From assembly GCF_024580955.1 (NCBI RefSeq), contig NZ_JANIKD010000012.1, positions 1 through 64,000 of the forward strand: a stretch of 64,000 nt of DNA, given 5' to 3'. Position 1 is the stretch's first letter. Each line of letters opens with the position of its first letter. The stretch is from Corynebacterium sp. 122RC1. GTDB lineage: Bacteria > Actinomycetota > Actinomycetes > Mycobacteriales > Mycobacteriaceae. Positions 46,034 through 56,278 of this stretch are shown one piece after another. Under the pieces are notes generated by a model, which was not told the DNA's origin, searched no databases, and saw only the letters and a program-made list of their open reading frames with translations. The position numbers and the translations under genes are program-made.

Positions 46034-46954
46034 CTAAAGGGTAGCGAGGTAGTGTTCGGCGTCGATGGCGCCGCGGCAGCCGGAGCCCGCGGCAGTGATC
46101 GCCTGCTGATAGTGGCTGTCTACGAGGTCACCAACCGCGAACACACCGGGAATATTGGTTGCAGTGCTGGGGTGATCCACCAATACGTAGCCGGCTTCGT
46201 CGGTAGTGATGACGTCCCGGAACATCTCCGAGCGAGGGTCGTGCCCGATTGCCACGAACATTGCGGTGACGTCCAGCGTGGAAAGCTCGCCGGTGACGGT
46301 GTCCTGCAGCTCTAGGCCTTCCACTTTGCTTTCGCCGAGTACGCGGGAGACCACCTTGTTGGTGGCAAAGCGGATCTTTTCATTGCTGCGGGCGCGTTCC
46401 AGCATCACTGCGGAGGCGCGGAAGTCTTCGCGGCGGTGGACGATGGTCACGGTGTTGGCGAACTTGGTGAGGAAGGTGGCCTCCTCCATTGCGGTGTCGC
46501 CGCCGCCGATCACGGCGATGTCCTGGCCTTTGAAGAAGAAGCCGTCACAGGTAGCGCAGGCGGAAACGCCGCGGCCGAGCAGGCTTTGCTCCCCCTCAAT
46601 ACCCAGGTAGCGTGGCGCGGAGCCGGTGGCCAGGATGACGGCGCGGGCCTCAAAGAGTTCGTCATCCACCCACACCTTCTTGATCTCGCCGGTCAGCTCA
46701 ACCTTGGTGACCATCTCCATGCGCAGGTCAGCACCGAACCGCTCAGCTTGGGAGCGCATTTGTTCCATGAGATCGGGGCCCATGATGCCATCAGCAAAAC
46801 CAGGGTAGTTCTCCACATCGGTGGTGGTCATCAGCGAACCGCCGTATTCAATACCTTCAAATACCAGCGGTTTCAGCTCGGCGCGAGCCGCATACAGAGC
46901 TGCGGTGTAGCCCGCCGGACCCGAGCCGATAATCACGAGATCATGCACTGACAT
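46034..46954 (-). CDS. trxB: Thioredoxin-disulfide reductase
   Basis: A 306-residue NADPH- and FAD-dependent flavoprotein. FAD motif [11 protein letters not shown] (10-20), redox-active CATC (C133, C136), NADPH motif [10 protein letters not shown] and the C-terminal [22 protein letters not shown] chose ATG 46954 with AAAGG six bases upstream. A -10-like TAGAAT (46991-46996 on the minus strand) lies upstream. Part of the sigM-trxB-trxA-cwlM cluster, classically under disulfide-stress control by SigM. Confidence 0.97.
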   Translation of the reverse strand: MSVHDLVIIGSGPAGYTAALYAARAELKPLVFEGIEYGGSLMTTTDVENYPGFADGIMGPDLMEQMRSQAERFGADLRMEMVTKVELTGEIKKVWVDDELFEARAVILATGSAPRYLGIEGEQSLLGRGVSACATCDGFFFKGQDIAVIGGGDTAMEEATFLTKFANTVTIVHRREDFRASAVMLERARSNEKIRFATNKVVSRVLGESKVEGLELQDTVTGELSTLDVTAMFVAIGHDPRSEMFRDVITTDEAGYVLVDHPSTATNIPGVFAVGDLVDSHYQQAITAAGSGCRGAIDAEHYLATL

Positions 46955-47076
46955 GAACAACCTTTCCACACCTTTGTTGGGACCTGTTTGATTCTACCTT
47001 TTCCCCAACACACGCCGCCGCCGCAGTATTTCCCCGTAGGTAACGCGCATTGCCGACGCGCCCAGCGCACACACAC

Positions 47077-47700
47077 TCACCCGTGAGCAGGCGCTTGCAG
47101 GAGGTCTTTGAGGGCGGCCCGCGCCCGCGCACGCCGCGACTTCACGGTGCCGGGGCGCACCCCCAAGACGCCCGCGGCTGCCTCCACTCCGAGGCCGTGG
47201 TAGTCCACGAGTATTATCGCTGCGCGCTGCTCCACGGGGAGCTGCTCAAGGGCGTGGCTGAGAAAGAGGCGGGTGGTGATCACGCGGGTGGGATCGTGGC
47301 CAAGGTTGCGCTCCACATCCAGCTTCTCCAGGCTTTCCGCCTGCTTGGAGCGTTTGCGCTGCATGTGGTCGTAGCAGGTATTGCGGACCATACGTTGCAA
47401 CCAGGTGCCCAGGCTGGCGTCTCCGCGATAGCGGTCGATGTTGGCGATGACCTTCAGCATGGTGTCCTGCATGACGTCGTCGGCGTCGTGCTCGCTGCCG
47501 GTGTAGCGCCGCGCCAACATCCACAGCTTGCGGTAGTGCCTGCGCGTGATTTCGGCGAACGCCTGGTGGTCCCCGTGCGTAAACGTTTCCACAAGCTCGA
47601 GGTCATTCATGGCCGCCAGCTTGGCGGCCTCCTGGTCGGTGGGCGGCCGCGTGGGCTTGAGGTATCCGTGTCCGGTGTGTGGTTGCTCGTTGGATGCCAT
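47077..47700 (-). CDS. sigM: ECF RNA polymerase sigma factor SigM
   Basis: A 207-residue ECF sigma factor. Region 2 contains ARRYTGSEHDADDVMQDTMLK and DRYRGDASLGTWLQRMVRNTCYDHMQRKR; region 4 contains LPVEQRAAIILVDYHGLGVEAAAGVLGVRPGTVKSRRARARAALK. ATG 47700 has GGGGGAG upstream. No anti-sigma gene follows (in M. tuberculosis one lies between sigM and trxB), so another partner must control it. It follows murJ by 276 bp and is probably the head of the disulfide-stress cluster. Confidence 0.93.
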   Translation of the reverse strand: MASNEQPHTGHGYLKPTRPPTDQEAAKLAAMNDLELVETFTHGDHQAFAEITRRHYRKLWMLARRYTGSEHDADDVMQDTMLKVIANIDRYRGDASLGTWLQRMVRNTCYDHMQRKRSKQAESLEKLDVERNLGHDPTRVITTRLFLSHALEQLPVEQRAAIILVDYHGLGVEAAAGVLGVRPGTVKSRRARARAALKDLLQAPAHG

Positions 47701-47871
47701 TGCACAATCTCCCCCCAAGGCGATCCTTCAGCGCTCCCCTAGCGCTGCCCCACCAGTATGCGTGTCCACCAGCGAGCGAAAAACCCCCGCGGCGCCAAAT
47801 GCGTTGGCTCGCCTTTGGCCACCTCAGTGCCCTTTAAGCTTTCTCAGGCAAAACTACTTTGCTGTAATTAC

Positions 47872-47899
47872 TCATGAGGGATTCCTCCCCCTCATGAGC
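47872..47899. promoter_or_regulatory. Perfect 10-bp inverted repeat upstream of sigM
   Basis: CTCATGAGGG (47872-47881) and CCCTCATGAG (47890-47899) flank 8 bp. Each arm also contains a smaller palindrome (CTCATGAG). It lies about 170-200 bp before the sigM start. It could be an operator. Confidence 0.45.
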
Positions 47900-47938
47900 T
47901 CTACCCTGCCCAAACGCCAGAGAGCTTGGGCACGAGAA

Positions 47939-47968
47939 AACCCGCAGCAATTAGGTGCTGCGGGTCTC
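47939..47968 (-). terminator. Terminator of murJ
   Basis: ACCCGCAGCA / TGCTGCGGGT, 10-bp stem with a 6-base loop, followed on the minus strand by TTTCTCG, 9 bp after the murJ stop. Confidence 0.88.
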
Positions 47969-47976
47969 ATGAGGGG

Positions 47977-50900
47977 TTAGGGTGTCACACCACTGTAAGA
48001 AAGTGGCATCACCTGCGCAATCGTTGGATATTCCTGATCTGGGGACACCCCCTCGGCGTGAAGCATCACCGCCAGCGCCGCGTAGGCCTTCGGTGGCAGT
48101 TCTACGCGTTGTTGGTCTTGGGTGAGGCGGACCTCCGTGAGCAGGTTCCTCTGCCCCTCATGGGCATTGGGTAGTTCCAGGACCTCGATGCGCAGGCCCA
48201 CCGCGTTGGTGCTCTCCACCACGATTGCGTGGATCGGCATTGACTGGTCCAGCACTACGGTGGTCCCCTGTGTGCCTGAGCTGGAGAGGTTACTCAGTAC
48301 GTCCTGGGGCGCCACCACAATTTCCGGGCCTACGGGCTCGGGGGCTTGGGAGCTGAGTTGGATGGACTCCTGCGTGATTGGTGAGTCCGGGGTGTCCAGC
48401 AAACTGGTGAGGTAAGCGGTCACCACCGCGGCCAGCACCACGAGCACGGTGGCCAGGCCAGCGAGCGCGATCAGGGCGCTGCGGGAGTAGCTCTTAGCGC
48501 CGAACCCGGGGGCGCGGTTGGGCTGCGGGGCTTCGGGCTGGTCTGGAACCTCCAGCTCCTCAGCGGCCTGGGCGCCGTCAAGGGTGGTGATCGCGGCGGG
48601 AAGCTGCGTTGCGGGCGCGTTGAACATGCTGAGTACGGCGGTGGGCGCGTCGGCACGAATGAGTGAGCCGAGGGCCGTGCGCAGGCTTGCGGCGTCTTTG
48701 TCTGCAGAGTTTTCTTCGAGGACCGCCGGGAACGCGAGGACCGCTACGCCGTCGGTGGAGATGCGGATGCGGGCGCGGTTGTCCAAGCCCACGGCGATAC
48801 CGGCCTCGTGGGCGGCTTGGGTGGCGTCGGCCAGCGGCGCGAATGCGTGGATGGCGCTGGTGGGCTCAACGGTTTCCGGGTCGAGGGAGGAAAGGGGCGC
48901 GCCGGGGATCCAGTCGGCCACGATGAGGCAGCCGTTGCGGTAGCTGAACACCTGGATGTTGGGGGCCACGCCATCGTGCTTGAGGCTGGCCAGGATTTGG
49001 GTGTGGCGCATCACGGTGGCGGCGTGGCTTGCGGACTCAGCGGGAGTACGCGGTGCTTGGGGAGCTTGTCCCGACGTATCCACGAAGGTCAAAGCCACTT
49101 CCCTGCCCGTTGCCTTCTCTTTGGCGTGCCAAAAGCGCGCGGTGGCTACTGCGCCGTGCTCGGCGAGCAGCCGATAGCGGCCGTCGGAAACCTCTGCACC
49201 GGGGACCAGGCGCGGGCCGCGGACGATGCCTGCGGACATTGGTGGTGGGACGGGGGTGGCGTTGAAGGAGTCGTCGAAGGGGAGCTGCTCGGTGGCCGTG
49301 AGGACCGCGGCGGGCATTGGTGTGCGGGCCCGGATGAGGCGGTTGAGCCCAGGGATGCGCCCGGCCACACCGGCGAGGCTTTGCACCTCTGACAGCCCGG
49401 AGCGCGCGAGAATCAGCCCGGTGATCACCAGGAACACTACGCCACACACCGCCAGTTCCACGAGGTAGGTGGGCGACCCAATACGCGCGTACAACATGTC
49501 CAGCGGGCGTGAAAGCAACGCCGAGACACCCAAGGCCACCAGGCCCGCGATGGCGGAGGCACCCAACGCCCACGCCGCGGTGAGCCCCACTTCCCGCATG
49601 CCCAAATTGCCCAGTTTGCGGCGCAGCAGCAGCCCACCGATCACCGCGCCAGCCACAAAGCCGAAGCCATTGGCAGCGCCCAGCAGAATCACCACGCGGG
49701 TTGGCGAGGTAGCCACGAACGGCGCCGCCATGGACAGCGCAACCTTCGTGATGGTGATGCCGGCGATGATGAACGTGGGGGTCCAGGCCTCCTCGCGGGC
49801 GTAGAACACGCGCAGATGCAGAAGCACCAGGGCGTATGGCAGCAGCGTGAAGGAGGAGGAGGTGAGGGTCCAGCCCAACAGGGTGGCCGATTCTGGGCTG
49901 AACTTGCCGTAAGCAAACAGGCCGTTGGCGATCTGCGGGCCAAAGTAGTTCATGAACATTGCGATCGGGATGAGCGCAATGAAGGTGAGCTTGGAGCCGA
50001 CCACGAGGTCGTGGACCACCGCGCGGTCATCACCATTGGCCGCATTGCGGGATAGCCGCGGCATGATGGCTGTGAGTAGGGTGACGCCAATTATCCCGTA
50101 TGGGACCTGCAAGAGCAGCCACGCTTGCTGGTAAATGTTGGGCGCCTCGGCGTCGGCTGCCGCGGCGATGCGCGTGGTGATAAAGTATCCCGCCTGCGAG
50201 ATAGCAACGTAGACAATGATTGCCACAGCCATCCCGCCGAACTGCTTGAGGCGGTCATCGATCCCCCACAGCGGCTTCAGGCTGACCCCGGCGCGTCGGA
50301 TTGCCGGCAGCATGATCGCGGCCTGCGTAACCACACCCAAGGTGGTGCCGATGCCCAGCAGCAGCACATGCGGGTCCGTCACCGGCGCCCGATCGCCCGG
50401 ATGCAATTCCCCAGGCACGAACATGTAGAGGCTCAGCACCGCCAGGGTGATCACATTGTTGACCACCGGCGCCCACGCCCCCGGCTTGAACACACCCTTC
50501 GTGTTGAGCACGGCCATGAGCAGAGCAAAGATGCCGTAGAAGTAGATCTGCGGCAGCAATAGGTAGGCAAAGGACGTGGACTGGAAGACGTTTACCTTGG
50601 AGTTTGGCCCCAGCGGCAGGCCCACCAGCCAGGGCGCGGCGATCACCGCGAGCACCGTGATGCCAATCAGCACCGAGGACGCCAGGGTGAACAGGCGCCG
50701 AATGAAGGCCTCTCCATGATCCGGGTCCTCCTTCTCCGCGCGCACCAGCACCGGCACCACCAGGGAGGTGAGCACTGCTCCGAGCACGATTTCCGTGATC
50801 AGGTTGGGCAGGGTGTTCGCCGTGTTGAAGGCGGAGGCCACTGCGCCGCCCAAGGCGGTGGTGATGAGCACGTTGCGCAGAAAGCCGGTGATGCGGCTTG

Positions 50901-51069
50901 CAAGGGTGGCGATCGCCATTGATCCGGTGGAACGGACTACGTCGGCGTCGCTGACTTCCTTCGGGGCGCTGACCAGTTTCGCGCGTGGCTGTTGGGCCAC
51001 CACTGGCGCCGGGGGTGCTGGCACAATGATGCGGTGGCGCAGCCCTTGTTGGGACTTGGGTGAGTGCAA
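47977..51069 (-). CDS. murJ: Lipid II flippase MurJ fused to a pseudokinase domain
   Basis: A 1030-residue protein. Residues of about 40-560 form the polytopic MurJ/MviN domain (GSMAIATLASRITGFLRNVLI at the start, many membrane helices), which moves lipid II across the membrane. Then comes a kinase-like domain (about 610-850; GRYRLLAEHGAVATARFWHAKEK) that lacks the HRD and DFG motifs, so it is a pseudokinase. A single membrane helix (about 868-890) leads to an external C-terminal domain. This is the actinobacterial Rv3910 architecture, where PknB phosphorylates the pseudokinase and FhaA binds it. The start is TTG with AGGA upstream and is uncertain. Confidence 0.93.
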   Translation of the reverse strand: MHSPKSQQGLRHRIIVPAPPAPVVAQQPRAKLVSAPKEVSDADVVRSTGSMAIATLASRITGFLRNVLITTALGGAVASAFNTANTLPNLITEIVLGAVLTSLVVPVLVRAEKEDPDHGEAFIRRLFTLASSVLIGITVLAVIAAPWLVGLPLGPNSKVNVFQSTSFAYLLLPQIYFYGIFALLMAVLNTKGVFKPGAWAPVVNNVITLAVLSLYMFVPGELHPGDRAPVTDPHVLLLGIGTTLGVVTQAAIMLPAIRRAGVSLKPLWGIDDRLKQFGGMAVAIIVYVAISQAGYFITTRIAAAADAEAPNIYQQAWLLLQVPYGIIGVTLLTAIMPRLSRNAANGDDRAVVHDLVVGSKLTFIALIPIAMFMNYFGPQIANGLFAYGKFSPESATLLGWTLTSSSFTLLPYALVLLHLRVFYAREEAWTPTFIIAGITITKVALSMAAPFVATSPTRVVILLGAANGFGFVAGAVIGGLLLRRKLGNLGMREVGLTAAWALGASAIAGLVALGVSALLSRPLDMLYARIGSPTYLVELAVCGVVFLVITGLILARSGLSEVQSLAGVAGRIPGLNRLIRARTPMPAAVLTATEQLPFDDSFNATPVPPPMSAGIVRGPRLVPGAEVSDGRYRLLAEHGAVATARFWHAKEKATGREVALTFVDTSGQAPQAPRTPAESASHAATVMRHTQILASLKHDGVAPNIQVFSYRNGCLIVADWIPGAPLSSLDPETVEPTSAIHAFAPLADATQAAHEAGIAVGLDNRARIRISTDGVAVLAFPAVLEENSADKDAASLRTALGSLIRADAPTAVLSMFNAPATQLPAAITTLDGAQAAEELEVPDQPEAPQPNRAPGFGAKSYSRSALIALAGLATVLVVLAAVVTAYLTSLLDTPDSPITQESIQLSSQAPEPVGPEIVVAPQDVLSNLSSSGTQGTTVVLDQSMPIHAIVVESTNAVGLRIEVLELPNAHEGQRNLLTEVRLTQDQQRVELPPKAYAALAVMLHAEGVSPDQEYPTIAQVMPLSYSGVTP

Positions 51070-51117
51070 AATGCAATCCTACGGTTGGGGAAAAGCTTTG
51101 TGGGTACTTTACTCCCC

Positions 51118-53529
51118 TTACATGCGATTTTTCGCCTTGCGCCGCCGAATCACGATCCGCGCCAGCAGAATTGAAGCTAGCCCCGCCACCAATGCGAGCG
51201 CGGTCCCGGACGCCCCGAGGATGCCGGAGCGGGTCTGCACGGAGATGTCCACGGGGTTGGAAATCGCGGCGCCGTCCGGGGTGGCCAACCAAAGTTGCAG
51301 GTCGGTGCGCGAGCTCGTGGGCAGGTTCGCGGTCATCTGTACGGTAATGGACCCCTTCGCGGGCACAATCAGCCGATTGTCCACGTTGATACTCGCCCCC
51401 TCCGGACCCAGGTAGCGGATCCGCGAATCCACCGGCAGCGGCAGCCCATTCTGCGCCGCGATAAGCAGCGGCGAGGAATCCGAAAGGCGTGTGTACACGT
51501 TGCCTGGCGGCAGCAGGCTTACCGACGCGCGCAGCTCCGAAAGCATGTCACGGTTCCAGGCGAGGGTGCGGCGGGCAGTAGCCACCTTTTTGTCAAAGGT
51601 CAGAATCGACTGACGTTCGTTGCGGCTGAGCGCGCGCAGCACCTCATGGCGCACCGGCACGGTGAAGTTGTACGGGGTGAGCGCCACTTGCGGGTCGGAA
51701 ATCATGAGCCGGGTGAGGTCATCGGTGTAATCCGCCTGCTGGCGCGCTTGCAGGATTTCAGTGTCTGCGATCACCGTGGGGTCGTCATAGGGAGTGCCGC
51801 TTTGCGGCGGGTTTTGTGGTGGGGTATTCAGTGCTTCAAGCTGCTCGCCATCGGGCGTGAGGTAATCCTGCAGGCGAAGCGGCATTGCCGCCCCGGTGTT
51901 CATGAGGGTGTTCAACGTGGCAAACCAGGTGCTGGGGTCCGCGACGTCCGAGGGCAGCATCATCAGTACCGGCTCCTCCCCCCTCATGGACTGCGTGATC
52001 GCCGCGGAGGCGGTGGCCTCGCGCGCCGGGAGGGAGTCCAGGGTGTAGTCGAAGCGGGCTGAGTAGTTGCCATAGCCCACCGTCATGGGGCTTTCAATGG
52101 CCTCCGCCAGTGTGGCTGCCAAGGAACCCTGGTAGGTGACGGCTCGTATTGATGGCGCAATCTGTTGGAAGCGGTCCAGGCCTGGCGCGCCGCTGACGGT
52201 GTTGTCCGCCACCAGCACGTTCACCGTGGTGGTTGGCCGCGGCGCGTCTGGCTGTGCGGAGGGCAGGGTGTTGGACTCGAGGGCTGAGGTGGCGGTGTCA
52301 GCGCGCCCCGGCGCCTGGACGATCTCTTCTGCTCGGGCACGTTCCCAGGCGGCATTGATGTCCGTATCGCCGCTGGCCAGATCCGCGTAGCCGAGGTCGG
52401 CTACGGTTTCGTCGGTAATGTAGCCGCCGCCGGGGATGACCACGTTGGGCACTGCCTCGATGCCAGCTTGGGCAAACACTTCCGCGCCGCGTTGCAGCGC
52501 CTCCCTCATGAGCCACGGGTTGCCGGTGGCCTCCACCGCATTGAGATCCGTGTTCGCCCAAGGCAATGCGACAGCACACGAGGCAATCGCGCGAAGCTGC
52601 TCCAGCCAAGCGGCCGCCTCTTGCGCGTAGGCGCCCTCCGTGGCATCGCTCTGATTGTTGCTGAAGTTCCAGGAGTCGCGCAGGCGCTGCTTCTTGCTCA
52701 CAGAGCTGGGTCGGGAATCGGCCACCTGGTAGCCCTGCGCCATCCGCATCACCGTGTCCAGCAACTGCGGGTCAATGGCAACGCAGGTGGCCTCGCGCAC
52801 CCTCCCCTCCGGCAGGGCATGTACGAGGTTGTAGAGCCTGCCGCCCTCAGCGAGCTGTTCACCGAGGGCTTCCGAGGTCAAGATGAGCCGCTCGCGCTGG
52901 GGAGCCTCACCGGTTTCCCCGCCCACGATGTCCACCGCCGCCGTGATGGGATACACCAGGCTCACGGGGGTGGGTCCTGTTGTTTCAGTGGTTCCTGTAG
53001 TTTCGGTGCTTTCAGTGCTTTCGGTGACGTTGAGGAGGAACCTCTGCGAGCTTTCGAGCCCTTGTGCCGAACGCAGCCCGATCAACGTGGGGTACACGCC
53101 GCCTTGACTGAGTGGGGTCGTGATGTCCAGGGTGACCTCGCGGCTTTCGCCCGCGGGGACGTCGGGAATTGCGACTGCCTGACCGAGGTACGGGAACTCC
53201 CCGGCGTCGGCGGCGAGGACGGTGCGCAGCCCGGAGACTTCGGCTTCGGGGTCGGCGAATTGCGGCTGAAGTTCCAGGTTGATGGCGTCTTGCTCGCTGC
53301 GGTTGTGTACCACCGCCTTGATCCGCAGGGTTTGGCCGAGTGGGAGGCTGGTGGGAACTTCGATAAGTTCCACGTGAAACATTGCCGTTGCGTCAGTGGA
53401 GCGCACCGCCGGGTTGATCCACCGAGATTGGCCAACTGGGTCGTTTGGGGAGATTGGGAGCGGGTCCGCCAGCGCTGAGGGGGAAAGCAGGGCAACCGCG
53501 AGCGTGAGCGCGCCGATGCGAGTTTTCAC
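51118..53529 (-). CDS. DUF6049-family secreted, membrane-anchored protein
   Basis: An 803-residue protein with a signal peptide ([21 protein letters not shown]) and one C-terminal membrane helix (about 775-795), followed by a basic tail (RRRKAKNRM). It lies between the Nudix gene and murJ in the position of Rv3909. It has an N-terminal beta-rich domain, several repeated-looking stretches and a C-terminal beta-rich domain. The function is unknown, with a likely role in the cell envelope near MurJ. GTG 53529 is supported by AAGGAAG and by the GTGA overlap with the Nudix gene. A 14/16 parS-like sequence lies in its 5' part. Confidence 0.85.
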   Translation of the reverse strand: MKTRIGALTLAVALLSPSALADPLPISPNDPVGQSRWINPAVRSTDATAMFHVELIEVPTSLPLGQTLRIKAVVHNRSEQDAINLELQPQFADPEAEVSGLRTVLAADAGEFPYLGQAVAIPDVPAGESREVTLDITTPLSQGGVYPTLIGLRSAQGLESSQRFLLNVTESTESTETTGTTETTGPTPVSLVYPITAAVDIVGGETGEAPQRERLILTSEALGEQLAEGGRLYNLVHALPEGRVREATCVAIDPQLLDTVMRMAQGYQVADSRPSSVSKKQRLRDSWNFSNNQSDATEGAYAQEAAAWLEQLRAIASCAVALPWANTDLNAVEATGNPWLMREALQRGAEVFAQAGIEAVPNVVIPGGGYITDETVADLGYADLASGDTDINAAWERARAEEIVQAPGRADTATSALESNTLPSAQPDAPRPTTTVNVLVADNTVSGAPGLDRFQQIAPSIRAVTYQGSLAATLAEAIESPMTVGYGNYSARFDYTLDSLPAREATASAAITQSMRGEEPVLMMLPSDVADPSTWFATLNTLMNTGAAMPLRLQDYLTPDGEQLEALNTPPQNPPQSGTPYDDPTVIADTEILQARQQADYTDDLTRLMISDPQVALTPYNFTVPVRHEVLRALSRNERQSILTFDKKVATARRTLAWNRDMLSELRASVSLLPPGNVYTRLSDSSPLLIAAQNGLPLPVDSRIRYLGPEGASINVDNRLIVPAKGSITVQMTANLPTSSRTDLQLWLATPDGAAISNPVDISVQTRSGILGASGTALALVAGLASILLARIVIRRRKAKNRM
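53366..53381. other. parS-like site inside the DUF6049 gene (14/16)
   Basis: AGTTCCACGTGAAACA, with mismatches at positions 1 and 5 of the consensus. It encodes part of MFHVELIE. Confidence 0.6.
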
Positions 53530-54164
53530 CTTGGGGTCTTCCTTCCCTCGGCTTTCTCTTTTCGCGCGAGTTCCGGCAGGAGGTCGTGGGCAATGCGGGC
53601 GAGTTTGCGCTCGTCGGCGTAGGCGAAATGCTCCGTGAGTTCGTTCGCGGGGATCCACGCCACCTCGGTGACCTCGGGGTCTTCATCGTTGAGGTCGCCA
53701 TCCACATAGCGCAGGAGGTGGTGGTGCACTGTTTTGTGGATGCGCACGCCCTCGGAGACGAACCAATAATCAATCACGCCCAGCTTGGCAAAGACCTCAC
53801 CGTGGATGCCGGTTTCCTCCCACACTTCGCGCTCGGCGGTGGAGGCTTTATCCTCTCCCGGTTCCACGTGGCCCTTGGGCATGCTCCACAGCAGCCGACC
53901 GCGGCGGTCCAAGCGGCCAATCAGCGCCACATACACGCGGGAAAGGTCCACATTGCCCTGCTCATCAACGGCCTCCGCGAGCCCGGAAACCACCAAGCCA
54001 CCCGCGGAAGTTTCATCCCGGGTGCCAATCTTGGAGTGTTGGTATTGGCGGCGTGTGGAGCGTTTGCCGCGATTCTTCTGCTTCGAGTGCTCACCCGCGC
54101 GCGGGCTACGGCGCCGCCGCCTGCGACGGTTGCGCTTTGGTTGGTCACTCGATTGCTCGCTCAT
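53526..54164 (-). CDS. Nudix hydrolase with Arg-rich N-terminus
   Basis: A 212-residue protein. The Nudix box ([23 protein letters not shown]) is complete, giving a nucleoside-diphosphate-X hydrolase. Before it is a highly basic extension with seven consecutive Arg ([12 protein letters not shown]), which could bind nucleic acid or membranes. It corresponds to the MutT4/Rv3908 position next to pcnA. ATG 54164 is chosen because the divergent pcnA promoter lies beyond. Substrate unknown. Confidence 0.88.
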   Translation of the reverse strand: MSEQSSDQPKRNRRRRRRRSPRAGEHSKQKNRGKRSTRRQYQHSKIGTRDETSAGGLVVSGLAEAVDEQGNVDLSRVYVALIGRLDRRGRLLWSMPKGHVEPGEDKASTAEREVWEETGIHGEVFAKLGVIDYWFVSEGVRIHKTVHHHLLRYVDGDLNDEDPEVTEVAWIPANELTEHFAYADERKLARIAHDLLPELARKEKAEGRKTPR

Positions 54165-54188
54165 CGTTGTTGATCGTACCGCAACGGG

Positions 54189-54194
54189 TAGCAT
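54189..54194 (+). promoter_or_regulatory. -10 element of a leaderless pcnA mRNA
   Basis: TAGCAT lies seven bases before GTG 54202, and there is no ribosome binding site, as expected for a leaderless transcript. Confidence 0.5.
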
Positions 54195-54201
54195 TACACG
54201 G

Positions 54202-55638
54202 GTGCAGCACCCCGAACATTTCGCAGACCAGTCCCCAGCCGTGTATTTGAAGCGCGCCCAGGATGCGCTTGCCGACGTCGACCACGTGGTCACACCGCTC
54301 GCGCAGGCATTCGGGGCCAAGGGGCACAGTCTGTACCTCGTGGGTGGCTCCGTCCGCGACGCCATGCTCGGCCGCCTCGGCCACGACCTCGACTTCACCA
54401 CCTCCGCGCGCCCCGAAACCGTGCTGGAGATCCTCGAAGAGTTCACCAACACCGTCTGGGACACTGGCATTGAATACGGCACCGTCTCCGCGGAAAAGGC
54501 CGGTCAGCAAATCGAGATCACCACGTTCCGCTCCGATGTCTACGACGGCAGCTCCCGCAACCCCGAGGTCCAATTCGGCGACACTCTGGAAGGCGACCTC
54601 ATCCGCCGCGACTTCCGCGTCAACGCGATGGCGATCAACCTCCAGGACATGAGCTTCCACGACCCCATGAACGGGTTGGAGGACCTCGTCGCGGGCATCC
54701 TGGACACGCCGGCCGCCCCGGAGCTGAGCTTTCACGACGATCCCCTGCGGATGCTGCGCGCGGCTCGTTTTGTCTCCCAACTCGGCTTCCAACTCGCCCC
54801 CCGGGTGACCGGCGCAATGGCGGCCATGCACCAGGAGATCGCCCGCATTACCGCCGAACGCGTGCAGGTGGAGCTGGACAAACTGATTTTGGGTGCAGCG
54901 CCTTGGGACGGCATCGACGTCATGGTGGAAACGGGCCTCGCCGACGTAATCTACCCAGAGATCCCGGCCCTCAAACTCACCGTGGATGAGCACCGCCAGC
55001 ACAAAGACGTGTACGCGCACTCGCTCACGGTGCTGCGCCAAGCCATTGAGCAAGAAGACGAGCCTGACCTTGTGCTGCGCTGGGCGGCCCTGTTGCATGA
55101 CATCGGCAAGCCAGACACCCGCGCATTCGACGAGGCGGGCCATGTGAGCTTCCACCACCACGAGGTTGTGGGCGCCAAGCTGGTGCGAAAGCGCATGCGC
55201 GCCCTGAAGTATTCCAAAGCCATGGTGGCGGACGTCAGCCAGCTTGTATACCTCCACATGCGTTTTTATGGGTTCAGCGACGGGCACTGGACAGATTCCG
55301 CTGTGCGCCGCTACGTCACCGACGCCGGCCCGCTGCTGGAGCGCCTCAACAAGCTCGTCCGGGCAGACATCACCACGCGAAACCGCCGCAAAGCCGGCCG
55401 CCTGCGCGCCGCAGTTGAGATCCTTGACGAGCGCATTGCAGAGATCGCGGCCAAGGAAGACCTGGCGCGGGTCCGCCCGGACCTTGACGGTTTTGAGATC
55501 ATGGAGCTGCTAGGCCTCAAGCCGGGCCCGGAGGTGGGCCAGGCGTGGGCATTTTTGAAAGAACTGCGCCTTGAGCGCGGACCGCTTGACCGAGACGAAG
55601 CTGTGGCCGCCCTGCGTGCCTGGTGGAAGGACCGCTAA
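54202..55638 (+). CDS. pcnA: CCA-adding tRNA nucleotidyltransferase
   Basis: A 478-residue enzyme of the class II CCA-adding/poly(A) polymerase family. The catalytic motif is GGSVRD (48-53) with the carboxylates D62 and D64 in [15 protein letters not shown] and [11 protein letters not shown] follow. A C-terminal HD domain ([10 protein letters not shown]) is present, as in actinobacterial members. It adds or repairs the 3' CCA; most tRNAs in this window do not encode CCA, so it is needed. The start GTG 54202 follows a -10 element. It overlaps the yqgE-like start by one base. Confidence 0.95.
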   Translation: MQHPEHFADQSPAVYLKRAQDALADVDHVVTPLAQAFGAKGHSLYLVGGSVRDAMLGRLGHDLDFTTSARPETVLEILEEFTNTVWDTGIEYGTVSAEKAGQQIEITTFRSDVYDGSSRNPEVQFGDTLEGDLIRRDFRVNAMAINLQDMSFHDPMNGLEDLVAGILDTPAAPELSFHDDPLRMLRAARFVSQLGFQLAPRVTGAMAAMHQEIARITAERVQVELDKLILGAAPWDGIDVMVETGLADVIYPEIPALKLTVDEHRQHKDVYAHSLTVLRQAIEQEDEPDLVLRWAALLHDIGKPDTRAFDEAGHVSFHHHEVVGAKLVRKRMRALKYSKAMVADVSQLVYLHMRFYGFSDGHWTDSAVRRYVTDAGPLLERLNKLVRADITTRNRRKAGRLRAAVEILDERIAEIAAKEDLARVRPDLDGFEIMELLGLKPGPEVGQAWAFLKELRLERGPLDRDEAVAALRAWWKDR

Positions 55639-56237
55639 TGTTTGCTGATCGCCTTTTCAACGCGCTCGAACGCAATGAGCCCGCCCCCGGGCAACTCCTC
55701 GTTGCCGCGCCGGGTCTGAAAGACGAGTACTTTGCGCGTTCCGTCATCCTCCTGCTGCAATGCGGCGAGGAGGTCACCTTCGGTGTGAACCTTGTGATGC
55801 GTTCCGACGTCGCCGTGCCCAACGTCATGGAGAATGACTGGGCGGAGCTCGTGAGTAAGCCCAAGGCCTTCTACATTGGCGGCCCGGTTGAGCAATCCGC
55901 CGCAGTGGCTGTTGGCGTGACCAAACCCGGCGTGGACATTGATTCCCACCCACGCCTGCGCCGCCTTGCAAACCGCCTGGCCCACGTAGATCTCAATGGC
56001 TCAGTGGATGAGGTGGCAGAGGACCTTATTGGAATGCGTCTTTTCGTGGGTTATTCCGAATGGGCGCCGGGCCAGCTTGACGAGGAAATTGAGCGCGGCG
56101 ACTGGTACGTTGCGCCTGCCTTGCCGTTTGATGTGATTGCGCCAGGAAGTGCGGATCTGTGGGCAGACGTGATGGCTCGCCAACCAATGCCGCTCCCCAT
56201 CTACTCCACCTACCCCGTGCACCCCGGCGAAAACTAA
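55638..56237 (+). CDS. YqgE/AlgH-family protein (DUF179)
   Basis: A 199-residue protein with the DUF179 pattern: GQLLVAAPGLKDEYFARSVILLL, VTFGVNLVMRSDVAVP, FYIGGPVEQSA, RLFVGYSEWAPGQLDEEIERGDWY. The function is not established. ATG 55638 overlaps the pcnA TAA (TAATG) and has GGAAGGA upstream, so the two are translationally coupled. It is followed by a perfect parS. Confidence 0.9.
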   Translation: MFADRLFNALERNEPAPGQLLVAAPGLKDEYFARSVILLLQCGEEVTFGVNLVMRSDVAVPNVMENDWAELVSKPKAFYIGGPVEQSAAVAVGVTKPGVDIDSHPRLRRLANRLAHVDLNGSVDEVAEDLIGMRLFVGYSEWAPGQLDEEIERGDWYVAPALPFDVIAPGSADLWADVMARQPMPLPIYSTYPVHPGEN

Positions 56238-56238
56238 T

Positions 56239-56254
56239 GTTTCACGTGAAACAT
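56239..56254. other. parS site (perfect)
   Basis: TGTTTCACGTGAAACA directly after the stop of the YqgE gene. With flanking bases the palindrome extends to AATGTTTCACGTGAAACATT. Confidence 0.95.
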
Positions 56255-56278
56255 TGCGGTTAAGAGGTTAGTTTTTTC

